DNA of 64,000 nt from Marinilabiliales bacterium (lineage in GTDB: Bacteria > Bacteroidota > Bacteroidia > Bacteroidales > SZUA-534): assembly GCA_003512955.1 (NCBI GenBank), contig DOTG01000044.1, positions 62,001 through 126,000 on the forward strand, in the 5' to 3' direction. Under the pieces are notes generated by a model. It was given only the letters and a program-made list of their open reading frames with translations. It had not been told where the DNA came from and did not search any database. Below are positions 34,610 through 43,765 of this stretch, one piece after another. Positions within the stretch are counted from its first letter, which is position 1. Each line of letters starts with the position of its first letter. A program made the position numbers and the translations under genes.

Positions 34610-37396
34610 TCATGTTTTTATTTTCAAGTATTTATTGCAAAGGTAATACAACTCTCCCGGGTCGATGGGTTTTGCCAGAACGGCTTTCATTCCAATGCTC
34701 AGATACAGTTCTTTATCTTCGGGCATGGCATAGGCGGTTTGGGCAATAATTATGGCCAATGGAAAACTATTCAGTATCTTCTTTGATGCATCAATACCAT
34801 TCATCTCGGGCATCCGTATATCCATTAAAACTAAATCAATATGGGGATCCGATTGATACATGGCAACCGCTTCGGCACCGTTCTCGGCCCTTAGCACTTT
34901 GGCATGGGTTTTCGATAAAATGCCCTGCAGCAGAATGTAATTGGTTATCTCATCTTCAGCAATCAAAATGGTTTTTCCTCCCCAGTCAGGGGTATCGTAG
35001 ATAGGAGCCTGGGGAACAAAGGCTGTCTTTACCTCAGCCCTTTTTAAAGGTATATTAAAGTAATAATCCGGCCTTCCTGGGACCAATTCCTCCGACCACA
35101 ATTTGCCACCCAACATTTCAATGATATTTTTTGCAATAATCAAAGAAATACCTACAGACTCCTCAATTTCAGAGAAACTTATCTGTACCAGGGAGTCTTC
35201 CTGTTTCAGTTTGGTCAATAATCTTTCTGAAATAATGCTGTTATCATTCTTCAAATAAAAGAAGATGCTGTTTTCATGAACAATGTATCCAAAGAAAACA
35301 TTTTCCGCGGTGGAGAAACGCAACGTACTGTTAAATAAATTCTTAAACACTTGCCGCAGCCGGTAAGGATCGGTAATAATAAAATATTCATCTTCGATAG
35401 AGCCGATGGTATAACTAATGTTCAGATGCTCTTTTCCTAACTGGTTCCGTTTGCTCAATGAGTATAAATAGGCATCTTTTACTACTTCGTTAAGATTAAA
35501 ATCGCTGAATTTTAAGTGTATCTGCCCTGATTCAATACGCGAAAAGTCAATAATATCATCAATAATATCAATCAGGGTGTATCCATTGGACTGTATCATG
35601 TCAATAATCTCCACCCTCTGGTCGATAGTCAAATCAGCATCGGCCAACAAATCGCTGAAACCAATGATGGAATTCATCGGTGTCCGGATTTCATGGCTCA
35701 TGTTTGCTAAAAAGGTCGATTTTATCCGGTCCGATTCTTCTGCTTTTTCTTTTGCCTGTGCCAGCTCCTGTTCAACCATAAAATGCCGTGTAATATCGTG
35801 CGATATTCCTACCAAACCAAAAACATTTCCTTTGGGATCCAATAAAGGAATCTTTGTATCTTCAAACCTCACACGTTCCCCGTTTCGCCATTGATCCCAT
35901 TCGCTACCTTCCCAAATAACGCCCTCATCAAAAACAATCCGGTCTGTTTTAAGGTATTTCTCGGCACGCTCCGCGCCAAAAATTTCCAGATCAGATTTTC
36001 CTACAATCTCATTTAAGGTTTTTCCGGTAAACTCAAGGAATACCCGATTTGCCCCAAGATACTGGCTTTTCCTGTTTTTATAAAATATCAAATCGGGAAG
36101 GGAATCAACAACGGAACGGAACAGCAATTCGGTAGATAACGATTTAAAATGCAAATCGCCTTCAACGACCGGGTTTATCAATAAGGTAATAAATAACAAC
36201 TCGTTACTACCTGTTAAACGAATGGGATATTTCACCATCCATTTCTGGTAATTGACCGACTTCATGGTAAATGAAACCTCGTTGATGACCATCTGCGTTG
36301 GTTGATTCATTAACCTTTCATCGGAACTGATTAATAATTCTGTAAAGTGTCCGTCAAAGACATCGCTCAATGCCAACGGATCTGGCATTGAATCTTGCTT
36401 AAGGGCATATTCAAGAAAATCGTTGCTGGTGAGTTTAAAATTCCCGTATGAATCATTAATAAAAAGCCAAATGGGACTTTGTTCGAGAATATTTTTAATA
36501 AATGGGTTTTGTAAATCGATGATAATGGGGGTAATGTTTTGCTTCTGGAGTTCTTCAATATATTCTTTTGTTGAAAGGCTGACCTCTTTCATTAACAACC
36601 GATTCCAAACAAAAAGAGCAAGAATTACTAAAATCAGTATAACAACAATAACAAGTAAAAAAATATGGCTAACTATTTTCACCGGCTTAACAATGGGAAT
36701 GCTATCGAAATAGGTATTCTCTAGCTCCTTGAACCGATTATTCTCAATCATTTTTTTAATATTTGCCTGAACAGATTGGATTAGCCCGGTTTGAGTTTCA
36801 GGTACCACAACACCAAAATGCTCCGATACAAAGGGTGTTTCAATCACGTCAATGTTCTTGTATTTTTTTTCCTTAACAATCTTCGAGCCCACATAATAAG
36901 GAACAATGGCACAATCGTTAATACCTGATGCTAATAACTCCATCACCTTTTCATAAGAGGATACGGTTAAAATAAAAGAGGCTTTGTTGCCATATAAAAC
37001 CCGGTATGGCAGATCATTTTTAAGTACAATGATTTTGCTGTGATACAAATCGGATAGTGATTGGATTGGCGTATTGGTGCGTACAAACACATAATAATTA
37101 ATAATATGCGGGACGGGAATAAACCGGAAACCTTTGGGAACGGATGATTCAGAAAGAAAACCCAACTGATCTACTGCTTCCTTTTTTAAAATGGAATCGG
37201 AGTATTTTGCAAATTCCAGGGGGTTTTGTAAAAGTTCATTAAGCAATGAAGGTACAAACCCATTTACCTCGTTCTCATTCTCATAAAAAAAATAGGGTGC
37301 TGAAAGTTTTGGCACATATATTTTCATGGTATTTTGAGCAAAACCTGCATCAACAAATAACGAGATTAAAACAAGGAGTGAAAAAATTATCCGCAT
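34610..37396 (-). CDS. Hybrid sensor histidine kinase with SBP_bac_3-like sensor, PAS, degenerate ATPase and receiver
   Basis: 928 residues with a signal peptide (to about FAQ). A periplasmic solute-binding-like domain spans about 25-235, a membrane helix about 240-265, then PAS domains (including SLPDLIFYKNRKSQYLGANR and GLVGISHDITRH). An intact HisKA box FLANMSHEIRTPMNSIIGF (phospho-His) follows. The ATPase domain is decayed: the N box reads NLFNSTLRF instead of NL.SNA.KF, the DxGxG box reads LKNDNSII, and the GLGL box reads ESVGISLI. The C-terminal receiver is intact (AEDE, phospho-Asp in LVLMDIRMPEMNG, Lys in AVLAKP). It may be phosphorylated in trans or act as a phosphatase. A possible promoter is CAAATTTA at 37439-37446 (minus strand). 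Confidence 0.88.
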   Translation of the reverse strand: MRIIFSLLVLISLFVDAGFAQNTMKIYVPKLSAPYFFYENENEVNGFVPSLLNELLQNPLEFAKYSDSILKKEAVDQLGFLSESSVPKGFRFIPVPHIINYYVFVRTNTPIQSLSDLYHSKIIVLKNDLPYRVLYGNKASFILTVSSYEKVMELLASGINDCAIVPYYVGSKIVKEKKYKNIDVIETPFVSEHFGVVVPETQTGLIQSVQANIKKMIENNRFKELENTYFDSIPIVKPVKIVSHIFLLVIVVILILVILALFVWNRLLMKEVSLSTKEYIEELQKQNITPIIIDLQNPFIKNILEQSPIWLFINDSYGNFKLTSNDFLEYALKQDSMPDPLALSDVFDGHFTELLISSDERLMNQPTQMVINEVSFTMKSVNYQKWMVKYPIRLTGSNELLFITLLINPVVEGDLHFKSLSTELLFRSVVDSLPDLIFYKNRKSQYLGANRVFLEFTGKTLNEIVGKSDLEIFGAERAEKYLKTDRIVFDEGVIWEGSEWDQWRNGERVRFEDTKIPLLDPKGNVFGLVGISHDITRHFMVEQELAQAKEKAEESDRIKSTFLANMSHEIRTPMNSIIGFSDLLADADLTIDQRVEIIDMIQSNGYTLIDIIDDIIDFSRIESGQIHLKFSDFNLNEVVKDAYLYSLSKRNQLGKEHLNISYTIGSIEDEYFIITDPYRLRQVFKNLFNSTLRFSTAENVFFGYIVHENSIFFYLKNDNSIISERLLTKLKQEDSLVQISFSEIEESVGISLIIAKNIIEMLGGKLWSEELVPGRPDYYFNIPLKRAEVKTAFVPQAPIYDTPDWGGKTILIAEDEITNYILLQGILSKTHAKVLRAENGAEAVAMYQSDPHIDLVLMDIRMPEMNGIDASKKILNSFPLAIIIAQTAYAMPEDKELYLSIGMKAVLAKPIDPGELYYLCNKYLKIKT

Positions 37397-37574
37397 AAGT
37401 TTACCTAATTAAAGGTTTTGGAAGTAATTCAACTTAAACAAATTTAACAAAAAAAGCCCACTATCAAAACAAACCTCCGACGAAAATCGGAAAACGGAGA
37501 CGGGAAACGGGACTACGGTTTTAGAACGAACCTTCAGGTGCGTTTTTTAGGGGGAGAATAACAGGCTGCGGCCA

Positions 37575-38711
37575 TTATCCTTTTTTATAAATTTTGCCGA
37601 AAAATCTAAAAATATCATCCACAAGTAATTCAGGTTTTTCTATGGCAGGAAAGTGTCCCCCTTCAGTAAAATCAGTCCAGTGTTGGATGTTAAAACCTCT
37701 TTCAATATATTTTCGTGGGGGAAATGGCTCTTCAAATTTAAATCGTGCAATTCCAACAGGAATATCAATAAATAATTTCCCTCCCAATATTAATGGGGAT
37801 TTTCTATTTTCATTATACAGTCTGATTGAGGAATGTATAGTTTCAGTAACCCAATAAAGCATCACATTAGCTAATAGTTCATCTTTTGTAAAGACGTTCC
37901 CGATATTCCCCCTACATTCTGCCCATCCATACATTTTTTCTATGATCCAGGCACATAAGCCAATCGGTGAATCATTGAGCCCATAAGCCAAAGTAAGTGG
38001 TTTCGTTTTTTGTTGATGAGAATACCCGCCCTCTCTAAAATACCATTCATCCTCTGCTTTTATAAACTCGCTTTCCTCTTTGGTAAATATTTCTCCATCA
38101 GCCAATTCGGGGCGATAATTACCAGGAATATAATTTAGGTGCATCCCTATAACATTATCAGGATATTTCAAGGAAATAAATGCTGAAACCCCAGCCCCAA
38201 AGTCACCACCTTGTACACCAAACTTTTCATATCCAAGTTCCTGCATAAGCTTAAACCATATATCGGCCATTAAGGAAACATTGCATCCTGTATGATTTAG
38301 TTTTTGAGAAAATCCAAACCCTAACATTGATGGTATTACCAAATCAAAAGAGCGTTTGCTGTTCCCTGTTAAAATGGGTATTAATTTCATCATTTCAAGA
38401 AATGAGCCAGGCCAACCATGTGTCATTATTAAAGGAATAGACTCTTCTCCTTTGCCTTTTATATGAAGAAAATGAACTTTGTACCCATCAATATTGGCAA
38501 TGAAGTTTTCATATTTATTTATTTCCTTTTCAGTTTTTCTCCAATCAAAATCGTTGAGCCAATAATCAGCCAGCTCTTTCATGTAAGATAAACTTGCACC
38601 ATAAGTCCAATCGGAACCTTCTATTTCGTCTGGCCACCTGGTATTCTTTACTCTTGATTTTAAGCCATCTACAATATTTTGTTCAATGTTAACTTCAAAT
38701 CTTTTTATCAT
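37575..38711 (-). CDS. Epoxide hydrolase-like alpha/beta hydrolase (EHN family)
   Basis: 378 residues from the ATG at 38711, chosen because the EHN domain normally starts at this point (IKRFEVNIEQ...LKSRVKNTRWPDE); an ATG at 38732 is also possible. The oxyanion motif HGWPGS, nucleophile Asp in GVQGGDFGAGVSAF, and catalytic His in EGGHFPAIEKPE are visible. It would hydrolyse epoxides or related esters in the cytoplasm. It is the outermost gene of a same-strand series of unrelated single genes separated by palindromic repeats. Its own substrate is unknown. Confidence 0.9.
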   Translation of the reverse strand: MIKRFEVNIEQNIVDGLKSRVKNTRWPDEIEGSDWTYGASLSYMKELADYWLNDFDWRKTEKEINKYENFIANIDGYKVHFLHIKGKGEESIPLIMTHGWPGSFLEMMKLIPILTGNSKRSFDLVIPSMLGFGFSQKLNHTGCNVSLMADIWFKLMQELGYEKFGVQGGDFGAGVSAFISLKYPDNVIGMHLNYIPGNYRPELADGEIFTKEESEFIKAEDEWYFREGGYSHQQKTKPLTLAYGLNDSPIGLCAWIIEKMYGWAECRGNIGNVFTKDELLANVMLYWVTETIHSSIRLYNENRKSPLILGGKLFIDIPVGIARFKFEEPFPPRKYIERGFNIQHWTDFTEGGHFPAIEKPELLVDDIFRFFGKIYKKG

Positions 38712-38741
38712 AACTCTCTCTTTTTTCGACATGTTAACCAA

Positions 38742-38879
38742 CGGTGGCTATAAGCTCCGTTTGGCATTCAAAATACATCCATTTCAATCTGTTATTAAAT
38801 TTCATAAGTTGCACAACTTGAAAAATCCGTAATGCAGGCCAAATGTCATTTATATCAACATGTTGCCATCTGGGGCATG
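38742..38879 (-). repeat. Intercassette spacer A (imperfect palindrome)
   Basis: The gap between the EHN and GH16-like genes. TTTGGCATT (38760-38768) pairs with AATGC-agg-CCAAA (38831-38843) with a bulge, and AACGG/CCGTT and CATGTT elements lie at the ends. It has the size and shape of the neighbouring spacers, but its sequence is the least similar to them. Confidence 0.45.
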
Positions 38880-40073
38880 TTACTTGATAATACAAAATCG
38901 AGCTACATAATTTTTATTTGAAAGATGGATATGAATTATGTAAATCCCATCTTTATAATCAGAAACATTTAATCTTAATTCTGATTTATTAATTATTCCC
39001 GAGTATATTATTTGACCTAATGCATCCAGAATTGTAATGCTATTAATTATATCATTTTGAGCCGATTCAATAGTTAGGTTATCATTCGCGGGTACAGGAT
39101 AGATTTTAAAATCTCTATTCTGGATATTTACTATACCAACAGTGGGCGAATAAAAATAACTTCCGTATGAAATCTGGTTTTCATATATTGTTACATTAAT
39201 GCTTAACGGTGCAGCCCAACCAGTAATGCTTTTGAAATTAACTGTATGCAGACCAATTGCCAAATTATTCACCGTTGTGCCGCTATTCTGCCAAATCCCG
39301 TCATCAACGTTCCATTGTGCACCCGCACCCACAGCCTCACCCGGCAACAATGCCACTTGTAACGAACCTGAAGGAACATAAACAGCATTAATTATTAATT
39401 CAGCTTCTTGCTGATTTATTGGCGGATTCCCTGAATAAAGCCAAAAATTAATATGAAGCCTTTCATTTCCTGCTGGCGGATTGTTATTTCCGGTATAAGT
39501 CCATTGGTTAATCAAGGAATCTGAAGATGGTAAAGATTCAGAATATCCATGGTAGCTTTGAAAAAAAATATTACTGCTATTCCATATAAATTTATGTGTA
39601 GAGTAATCGCTGGATAAGTTTAACGGAAAACTTTCCTGATTGCTGCTATTATATGGCGGGGGTTGTACTGTAAACCATCCATCAACATTTGAAGAATTGC
39701 CCCATCTTGAGAATTCAATATCTATTTCTCTATTATCGTTTTCATAAGTAAATAACCCAACAACGATATTTGGATCATAATTTTCAACATTACTTGCAAC
39801 GTAAAACCTGTATCCGCCATAACCAAATGACTGCTGCGCATAAATTTCAGCACAGTACCAAGAGCTTCCGGCTTTTCGTATTTTTAAATGTAAATAGCCG
39901 TTCGCGTCAACCCAAACGCTATTAGAGCTATTCGACCAATTATTTGGGCCTGGACCACCTGTACCACTCCTGATATTCCAATTAATTCCTGCAAACTGAA
40001 TCGTGGTTTGTGCAATTAAAAATTTTATCAAGAAAAAAAAGAAAATCAAAGCAATTAATTTAATCTTTCCCAT
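38880..40073 (-). CDS. GH16-like (concanavalin-fold) exported protein with T9SS sorting domain
   Basis: 397 residues. The ATG at 40073 gives a signal peptide (MGKIKLIALIFFFFLIKFLIAQ); the longer frame runs into the upstream palindrome. The region to about residue 240 is a beta-jelly-roll lectin/glucanase fold with the GH16 catalytic pattern E116-I-D118-I-E120 (NREIDIEFSRWG). A short Ig/PEGA-like part (VALLPGEAVGAGAQWNVDDG) and a C-terminal sorting domain (IYPVPANDNLTIES ... YKDGIYIIHIHL) follow. It probably acts on a beta-glucan or galactan outside the cell. Being secreted, it is an unusual passenger among the small cytoplasmic genes around it. Confidence 0.82.
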   Translation of the reverse strand: MGKIKLIALIFFFFLIKFLIAQTTIQFAGINWNIRSGTGGPGPNNWSNSSNSVWVDANGYLHLKIRKAGSSWYCAEIYAQQSFGYGGYRFYVASNVENYDPNIVVGLFTYENDNREIDIEFSRWGNSSNVDGWFTVQPPPYNSSNQESFPLNLSSDYSTHKFIWNSSNIFFQSYHGYSESLPSSDSLINQWTYTGNNNPPAGNERLHINFWLYSGNPPINQQEAELIINAVYVPSGSLQVALLPGEAVGAGAQWNVDDGIWQNSGTTVNNLAIGLHTVNFKSITGWAAPLSINVTIYENQISYGSYFYSPTVGIVNIQNRDFKIYPVPANDNLTIESAQNDIINSITILDALGQIIYSGIINKSELRLNVSDYKDGIYIIHIHLSNKNYVARFCIIK

Positions 40074-40104
40074 AATTGATTGTTTTATTACCCTTGCAGG
40101 CAAT

Positions 40105-40224
40105 GTCGCCTATGCCCTGTGCGGGATTAGATACCGGTTCCCTAACAGTTTACGCCGACTTTTTTACGAGCTACGAACGCTCGTAAACCGATGAAACCCG
40201 CATGCACTATACCATACTGGCGGC
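40105..40224 (-). repeat. attC-like intercassette repeat B
   Basis: 120 bp imperfect palindrome: GTCGCC...CCCTGTGCGGG at 40105-40124 against CCCGCATGCACTATACC...GGCGGC at 40198-40224. Its interior block CCTAACAGTTTACGCCGAC...TTTTTACGAGCTAC (40141-40174) is about 85 percent identical by eye to one at 43663-43698 in repeat E. Read on the minus strand it has the shared core GCGGGTTTCATCGG. Confidence 0.75.
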
Positions 40225-40229
40225 TGGTG

Positions 40230-40736
40230 TTATTTGTCGTTATTTTCAATTTCTTTCCACTTATCTTTTATTTTCGTCTCGCCATCGAAATAGCTTACCT
40301 GCGAACCTTTATTGAAAATCTCAAATGACGGAGCAATCAAAATTTTGTCAGAATCAGGGTATTCAACCACATCGTATCCAATATAAGTTCTAACATCTAT
40401 GTAAACACATGGCTCCGTTGTGTGATTATAAAGTTGGTGTGCACCTGTTTCCCCCTTTTCAAAAAATATCAAATCCCCACAATTTACAATTTCTAATCCA
40501 TTGGGGGTTCTCAAAGTAGCAGAGCCAGAAATTATCAAAAATAGTTCTTCTGCGTACCTATGAAAATGAAATGGAGCAGAATATTGGTCCGGATTTAACT
40601 GTCTTAAATCAAAGTTCAGGTTTTCAGGATTTACTCCTTTATTAATTCTTGAAACATCTGTAAATATCCTGTAATTATCAATCTTATTCGGACTCTCTTG
40701 AAATTTCCTTTGGTCAGATTTTAAAATTGTTGCCAT
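40230..40736 (-). CDS. Cupin-domain protein
   Basis: 168 residues, cytoplasmic. A single cupin barrel with an intact metal site: H-x-H-x(5)-E in PFHFHRYAEELFLII and the later His in GETGAHQLYNHT; the GSATLRTPNG and NCGDLIFFEKG strands are typical. Function within this very broad family (dioxygenase, isomerase or sugar-binding) cannot be told. It is a single gene between two palindromic spacers. Confidence 0.9.
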   Translation of the reverse strand: MATILKSDQRKFQESPNKIDNYRIFTDVSRINKGVNPENLNFDLRQLNPDQYSAPFHFHRYAEELFLIISGSATLRTPNGLEIVNCGDLIFFEKGETGAHQLYNHTTEPCVYIDVRTYIGYDVVEYPDSDKILIAPSFEIFNKGSQVSYFDGETKIKDKWKEIENNDK

Positions 40737-40784
40737 ATTTCAATATTTTGATTTTAATCAAATCTATAGAATTGTCTCCACGTT

Positions 40785-40880
40785 CACCGTTTGCTGCCAA
40801 CAACTCCCATGCCCAGCACGGGAGTGCATAGCCACGGCAAATATCACCCGATAAGGACCTTGCCAGTGAGTAATACGCAT
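40785..40880 (-). repeat. Intercassette repeat C
   Basis: Contains the hairpin ACTCCC (40803-40808) / GGGAGT (40820-40825), with GCCAACAA next to it and GCCACGGCAAATATCACCCGATAAGG downstream (split by eye into two arms with TTTGCTGCC and CTTGCC). It is a second sequence type of spacer and not a close relative of B/E. Confidence 0.55.
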
Positions 40881-40923
40881 GCAATTTTATAAAAATAGCT
40901 ATATTATTACCCGTAATAAATTA

Positions 40924-42120
40924 TTATTTATTCACATTAATCAGTTCGTTAACCTTTTCCCATGTCTTATAAATATTATCTTCTATGTGTTTTGGTCGAT
41001 AACCCTCTCGTGGTGTTCCATTTATATGATACAATCTTTCGGTTGGGATTTGAAATCCAATATTTGTTTGTGGCAATTTAAATCCCTCAATTGCTCCAAG
41101 TAATCCTGCCATTTTTGTACCGATAACTTTTGTACTCCCGATGGCATCGAAGCCTATGGCGATTCCCTCTCCCATACTCCCTGTCCAGTGCCCGACCATT
41201 ATAATAACTTCCTTACTATAAATTGATTCTCGGGGGCTTACATATTCAATCCAGCTGCGTTTAATTTTATACTTGGTTTCAAAAGCTTCATGCTTTTGAT
41301 AGGGCATCTCTTTTTCCACGAACCTGCCCATTATTGCCCGTGCAACGGCAGAATTTCCGCCACTTGGGGTTTCTGTTAAATCTATGATTAATCTGGAAGT
41401 ATTATGTAAACTGTCAATTGCTGCATCGAATGCCAAAATCAGATCATTGTCAAATAATGAATTATTTATTTTTATGTATCCGGTATTGCTTTTAATTGTT
41501 TTAAATTCAAGCAAATTTAACGATTGATTGGACATTTTGAATTCATCAGGAAAGTAATCTTTTTCAACCCCTTTTTCTAATACTGTAATTACCCTCTTTT
41601 TATCATGAGTTCCTGCAAACATCATATTTAGTGCATACTCATACATATCATCGTTGTAAAAACTGGTAAACTTGGGAAGGAAATTGGGAAGAATACTGTC
41701 TATTTTTTCTTCGTTGAATTTAACTACTTGTAATCCAGGTTTTAGCCCGCTCAGTTCGGAAGGATAATTTTTCCGGATATCAGTGATGAAATAACCATTG
41801 TCTTTCCTTTGAACAAAAATATCGGACCCCGATGGTATGATTTTGTTTGATGAGTTTAGATTTGTATTTAATGATATGTGTCCGTTGTGTAACTCATTAA
41901 TAATGGTCTCGAGAAGCTTGATAAATTCATCCCGGTTTTGAATTGTATCTGCCATTGGTCGATATATTTCTTTGACTTTATCCCAATCAATCCCCTGAAT
42001 CTCAAGATAGGCATGGTTGTCCTTTACATCTGTCCAAAATTCAGAAAAGTCTTTTTGAAAATTTGTTTGACCGAAAACGAATGTTGAAATAAATAATATT
42101 AAAATTGTCAATAGTTTCAT
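40924..42120 (-). CDS. S41 (C-terminal processing) family peptidase, exported
   Basis: 398 residues with signal peptide MKLLTILILFISTFVFG. An N-terminal helical region is followed by a PDZ-like segment (YFITDIRKNYPSELSGLKPGLQVVKFN) and the S41 core (NTGYIKINN, LIIDLTETPSGGNS, IIMVGHWTGSMGEGIAIGFDAIG). The nucleophile would be S315 in WTGSMGEG. It probably processes or degrades periplasmic proteins or peptides. A single gene; a 71-base gap separates it from the DUF3830-like gene. Confidence 0.88.
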   Translation of the reverse strand: MKLLTILILFISTFVFGQTNFQKDFSEFWTDVKDNHAYLEIQGIDWDKVKEIYRPMADTIQNRDEFIKLLETIINELHNGHISLNTNLNSSNKIIPSGSDIFVQRKDNGYFITDIRKNYPSELSGLKPGLQVVKFNEEKIDSILPNFLPKFTSFYNDDMYEYALNMMFAGTHDKKRVITVLEKGVEKDYFPDEFKMSNQSLNLLEFKTIKSNTGYIKINNSLFDNDLILAFDAAIDSLHNTSRLIIDLTETPSGGNSAVARAIMGRFVEKEMPYQKHEAFETKYKIKRSWIEYVSPRESIYSKEVIIMVGHWTGSMGEGIAIGFDAIGSTKVIGTKMAGLLGAIEGFKLPQTNIGFQIPTERLYHINGTPREGYRPKHIEDNIYKTWEKVNELINVNK

Positions 42121-42191
42121 GTTTGCCTCTTTTAAAATTCTGCTTTTTCTCTTATTATTAATATTTTATGTTGTGTTTAGCTATTAACAAA

Positions 42192-42608
42192 TTAATCAAG
42201 CTTTTCAAATGTCAACTCTTGGGCTCCGAACTTCCAAATATTATCACCAAGCATTTTTAATAAATTCATGTCTTCTTCAAAAACCTTTGCAAAAATATTA
42301 CAACAATCAAGCCCTTTGCCTTCACCATAATAAATTCCCATGCAATTTGATGTCTTGGTTCTCTTTGGTTTTAGTGGCCCAAATACAACTTCACCCGGTT
42401 CAGTAAAAACTGATGCGTTTTCTTGTATTATGTCAAGTTGTGGAGTATTGTCTATCCAGATTTCTTGCCCCGAGACCCTGGCATGAAAAAACATTCTTGT
42501 AAACGGGAGCAACTTTGCAAATGCATTGCTAGTTACGGGTGCTTCTTCAAGGTAGAATTTAAAACGAATAATTTTATTGTCTTGAGTCTTAATTATAAAT
42601 CCTCTCAT
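42192..42608 (-). CDS. DUF3830 / cyclophilin-like fold protein
   Basis: 138 residues. The sequence FKFYLEEAPVTSNAFAKLLPF, HARVSGQEIWID and PGEVVFGPLKP fits the DUF3830 family, whose members share the cyclophilin-like barrel. I see no clear prolyl isomerase active site, so enzyme activity is uncertain. Part of the same-strand array of small genes. Confidence 0.72.
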   Translation of the reverse strand: MRGFIIKTQDNKIIRFKFYLEEAPVTSNAFAKLLPFTRMFFHARVSGQEIWIDNTPQLDIIQENASVFTEPGEVVFGPLKPKRTKTSNCMGIYYGEGKGLDCCNIFAKVFEEDMNLLKMLGDNIWKFGAQELTFEKLD

Positions 42609-42649
42609 AATCTCTTTTAATTTAATTGTTAATAAAATATCGTGTTTTC

Positions 42650-42828
42650 AAGGTTGCATACAACATTCCGCACTCATGTCCAGAGCGGGACTGCGTGGCG
42701 GTGTCTTTGCCGCCCCGATGAAAACCTATCAACGGATGCTGCACCTTGCAAACCCTTTGAATCTACCGAAGGGGGCTCAGCGAGGCTAAACCCACTTTGG
42801 GTATGGGCCAACTGTTGTTACGGGCAGG
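42650..42828 (-). repeat. attC-like intercassette repeat D
   Basis: AAGGTTGCATACAACATTCCG (42650-42670, split in two arms) pairs imperfectly with CGGATGCTGCACCTTGC (42733-42749). An internal GGCGG/CCGCC hairpin lies at 42697-42714. Read on the minus strand it contains GGTTTTCATCGG, matching the shared core of B, E and G, and GTAACAACAGTTGGCCC near its start. Confidence 0.6.
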
Positions 42829-43224
42829 CTATTTATTTAATACTTTCTTAATTTCATCAATAAATAAGACCATTTCATCTAACATTAATTCGACTTCTGC
42901 CTTAGAAAAATCAATAAATGCATCATAATCTCCCTTTGTCCGATTTTGAAAAGCATTACGTAAAATTTTCCCGAATTTTGAATCCAATCTTTTTGAAGCT
43001 ATAAACTCTTTATTGAACCAGCCAATTAATTGTGCATGCTTCGATGTCTCAAATTTATTTTCCAATGCCAAAGCTGTCAAAGCATAATACATTCCGTAAT
43101 AGATACGATTAACTGCAATCACCAATTTATTACTGGACAAAAGGAACCGGGCTAATTCAATTGTATCATTAGCTTGTTGTAAGCGGTATTTAACCAAAGA
43201 ATCCCTATCTTTTTCATCAATCAT
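42829..43224 (-). CDS. HEPN-domain protein (putative toxin of MNT/HEPN pair)
   Basis: 131 residues, all-helical. The HEPN signature is recognisable (RLQQANDTIELARFLL, NRIYYGMYYALTALAL, RNAFQNRTKGDYDAFIDFSKAEV). The usual RNase R-x4-6-H motif is not obvious, as the corresponding stretch RNAFQNR lacks the His, so RNase activity is uncertain. It overlaps the nucleotidyltransferase gene upstream by 4 bases (ATGA), the standard arrangement of MNT/HEPN toxin-antitoxin pairs. Confidence 0.85.
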   Translation of the reverse strand: MIDEKDRDSLVKYRLQQANDTIELARFLLSSNKLVIAVNRIYYGMYYALTALALENKFETSKHAQLIGWFNKEFIASKRLDSKFGKILRNAFQNRTKGDYDAFIDFSKAEVELMLDEMVLFIDEIKKVLNK

Positions 43225-43544
43225 GCGTGTAATCCATTTGAAATTGCATTAACATAAATTGGCTGTTTTCCGCGCAATGTAGTCAATTCAGGCTCTCCAA
43301 TAATATGAGTATCTGTGATTATGTTATATTTTAAATCGATCTCGTAACATATATCAGAAATTTCCCTTTCAGTTTTCCAGTCAGCCTTTTGTTTTAAAAT
43401 CACTAAAATATCATAATCAGAATCCTTATGAGCTTTACCATAAGCCTGAGATCCAAAAAGCACAATATCTTTTAAATTATCTGAAAATCTTGCTCTTAGC
43501 AGATAACTTAAATCCTTTAATACAGTTTTCTTATTAACTCTCAT
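43221..43544 (-). CDS. MNT-type minimal nucleotidyltransferase (putative antitoxin)
   Basis: 107 residues with the polymerase-beta nucleotidyltransferase motif GSQAYGKAHKDSDYDILVI (GS...DxD). In characterised pairs, MNT proteins AMPylate or otherwise neutralise the HEPN toxin. The start codon is preceded by spacer repeat E, so this pair forms one two-gene cassette. Confidence 0.88.
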   Translation of the reverse strand: MRVNKKTVLKDLSYLLRARFSDNLKDIVLFGSQAYGKAHKDSDYDILVILKQKADWKTEREISDICYEIDLKYNIITDTHIIGEPELTTLRGKQPIYVNAISNGLHA

Positions 43545-43614
43545 CGCGAAATTTTAATCAAAGATAATTAATACGATTGAATTTAACTTATCAAAGTTGC
43601 CACGCACACAGCTT

Positions 43615-43748
43615 GCCCATAACGGTCGGCGATATTGTGTCGTGCGGGAATACGGACAATTTCCTATCAGTTTACACCGATTGTTTTTACGAGCTACAAA
43701 CTTTCGGAAACCACTGAAACCGGCATGTTTTATGACCCGTTGTTGGGC
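43615..43748 (-). repeat. attC-like intercassette repeat E
   Basis: 134 bp element with terminal inverted repeats: GCCCATAACGG (43615-43625) against CCGTTGTTGGGC (43737-43748). On the minus strand its ends read GCCCAAC (fits the integron core RYYYAAC) and GTTATGGGC (imperfect GTTRRRY). The interior shares the block CAGTTTACACCGAT...TTTTTACGAGCTAC with repeat B and the core GCCGGTTTCAGTGG. Confidence 0.72.
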
Positions 43749-43765
43749 ACTGCACATTTGTCATT

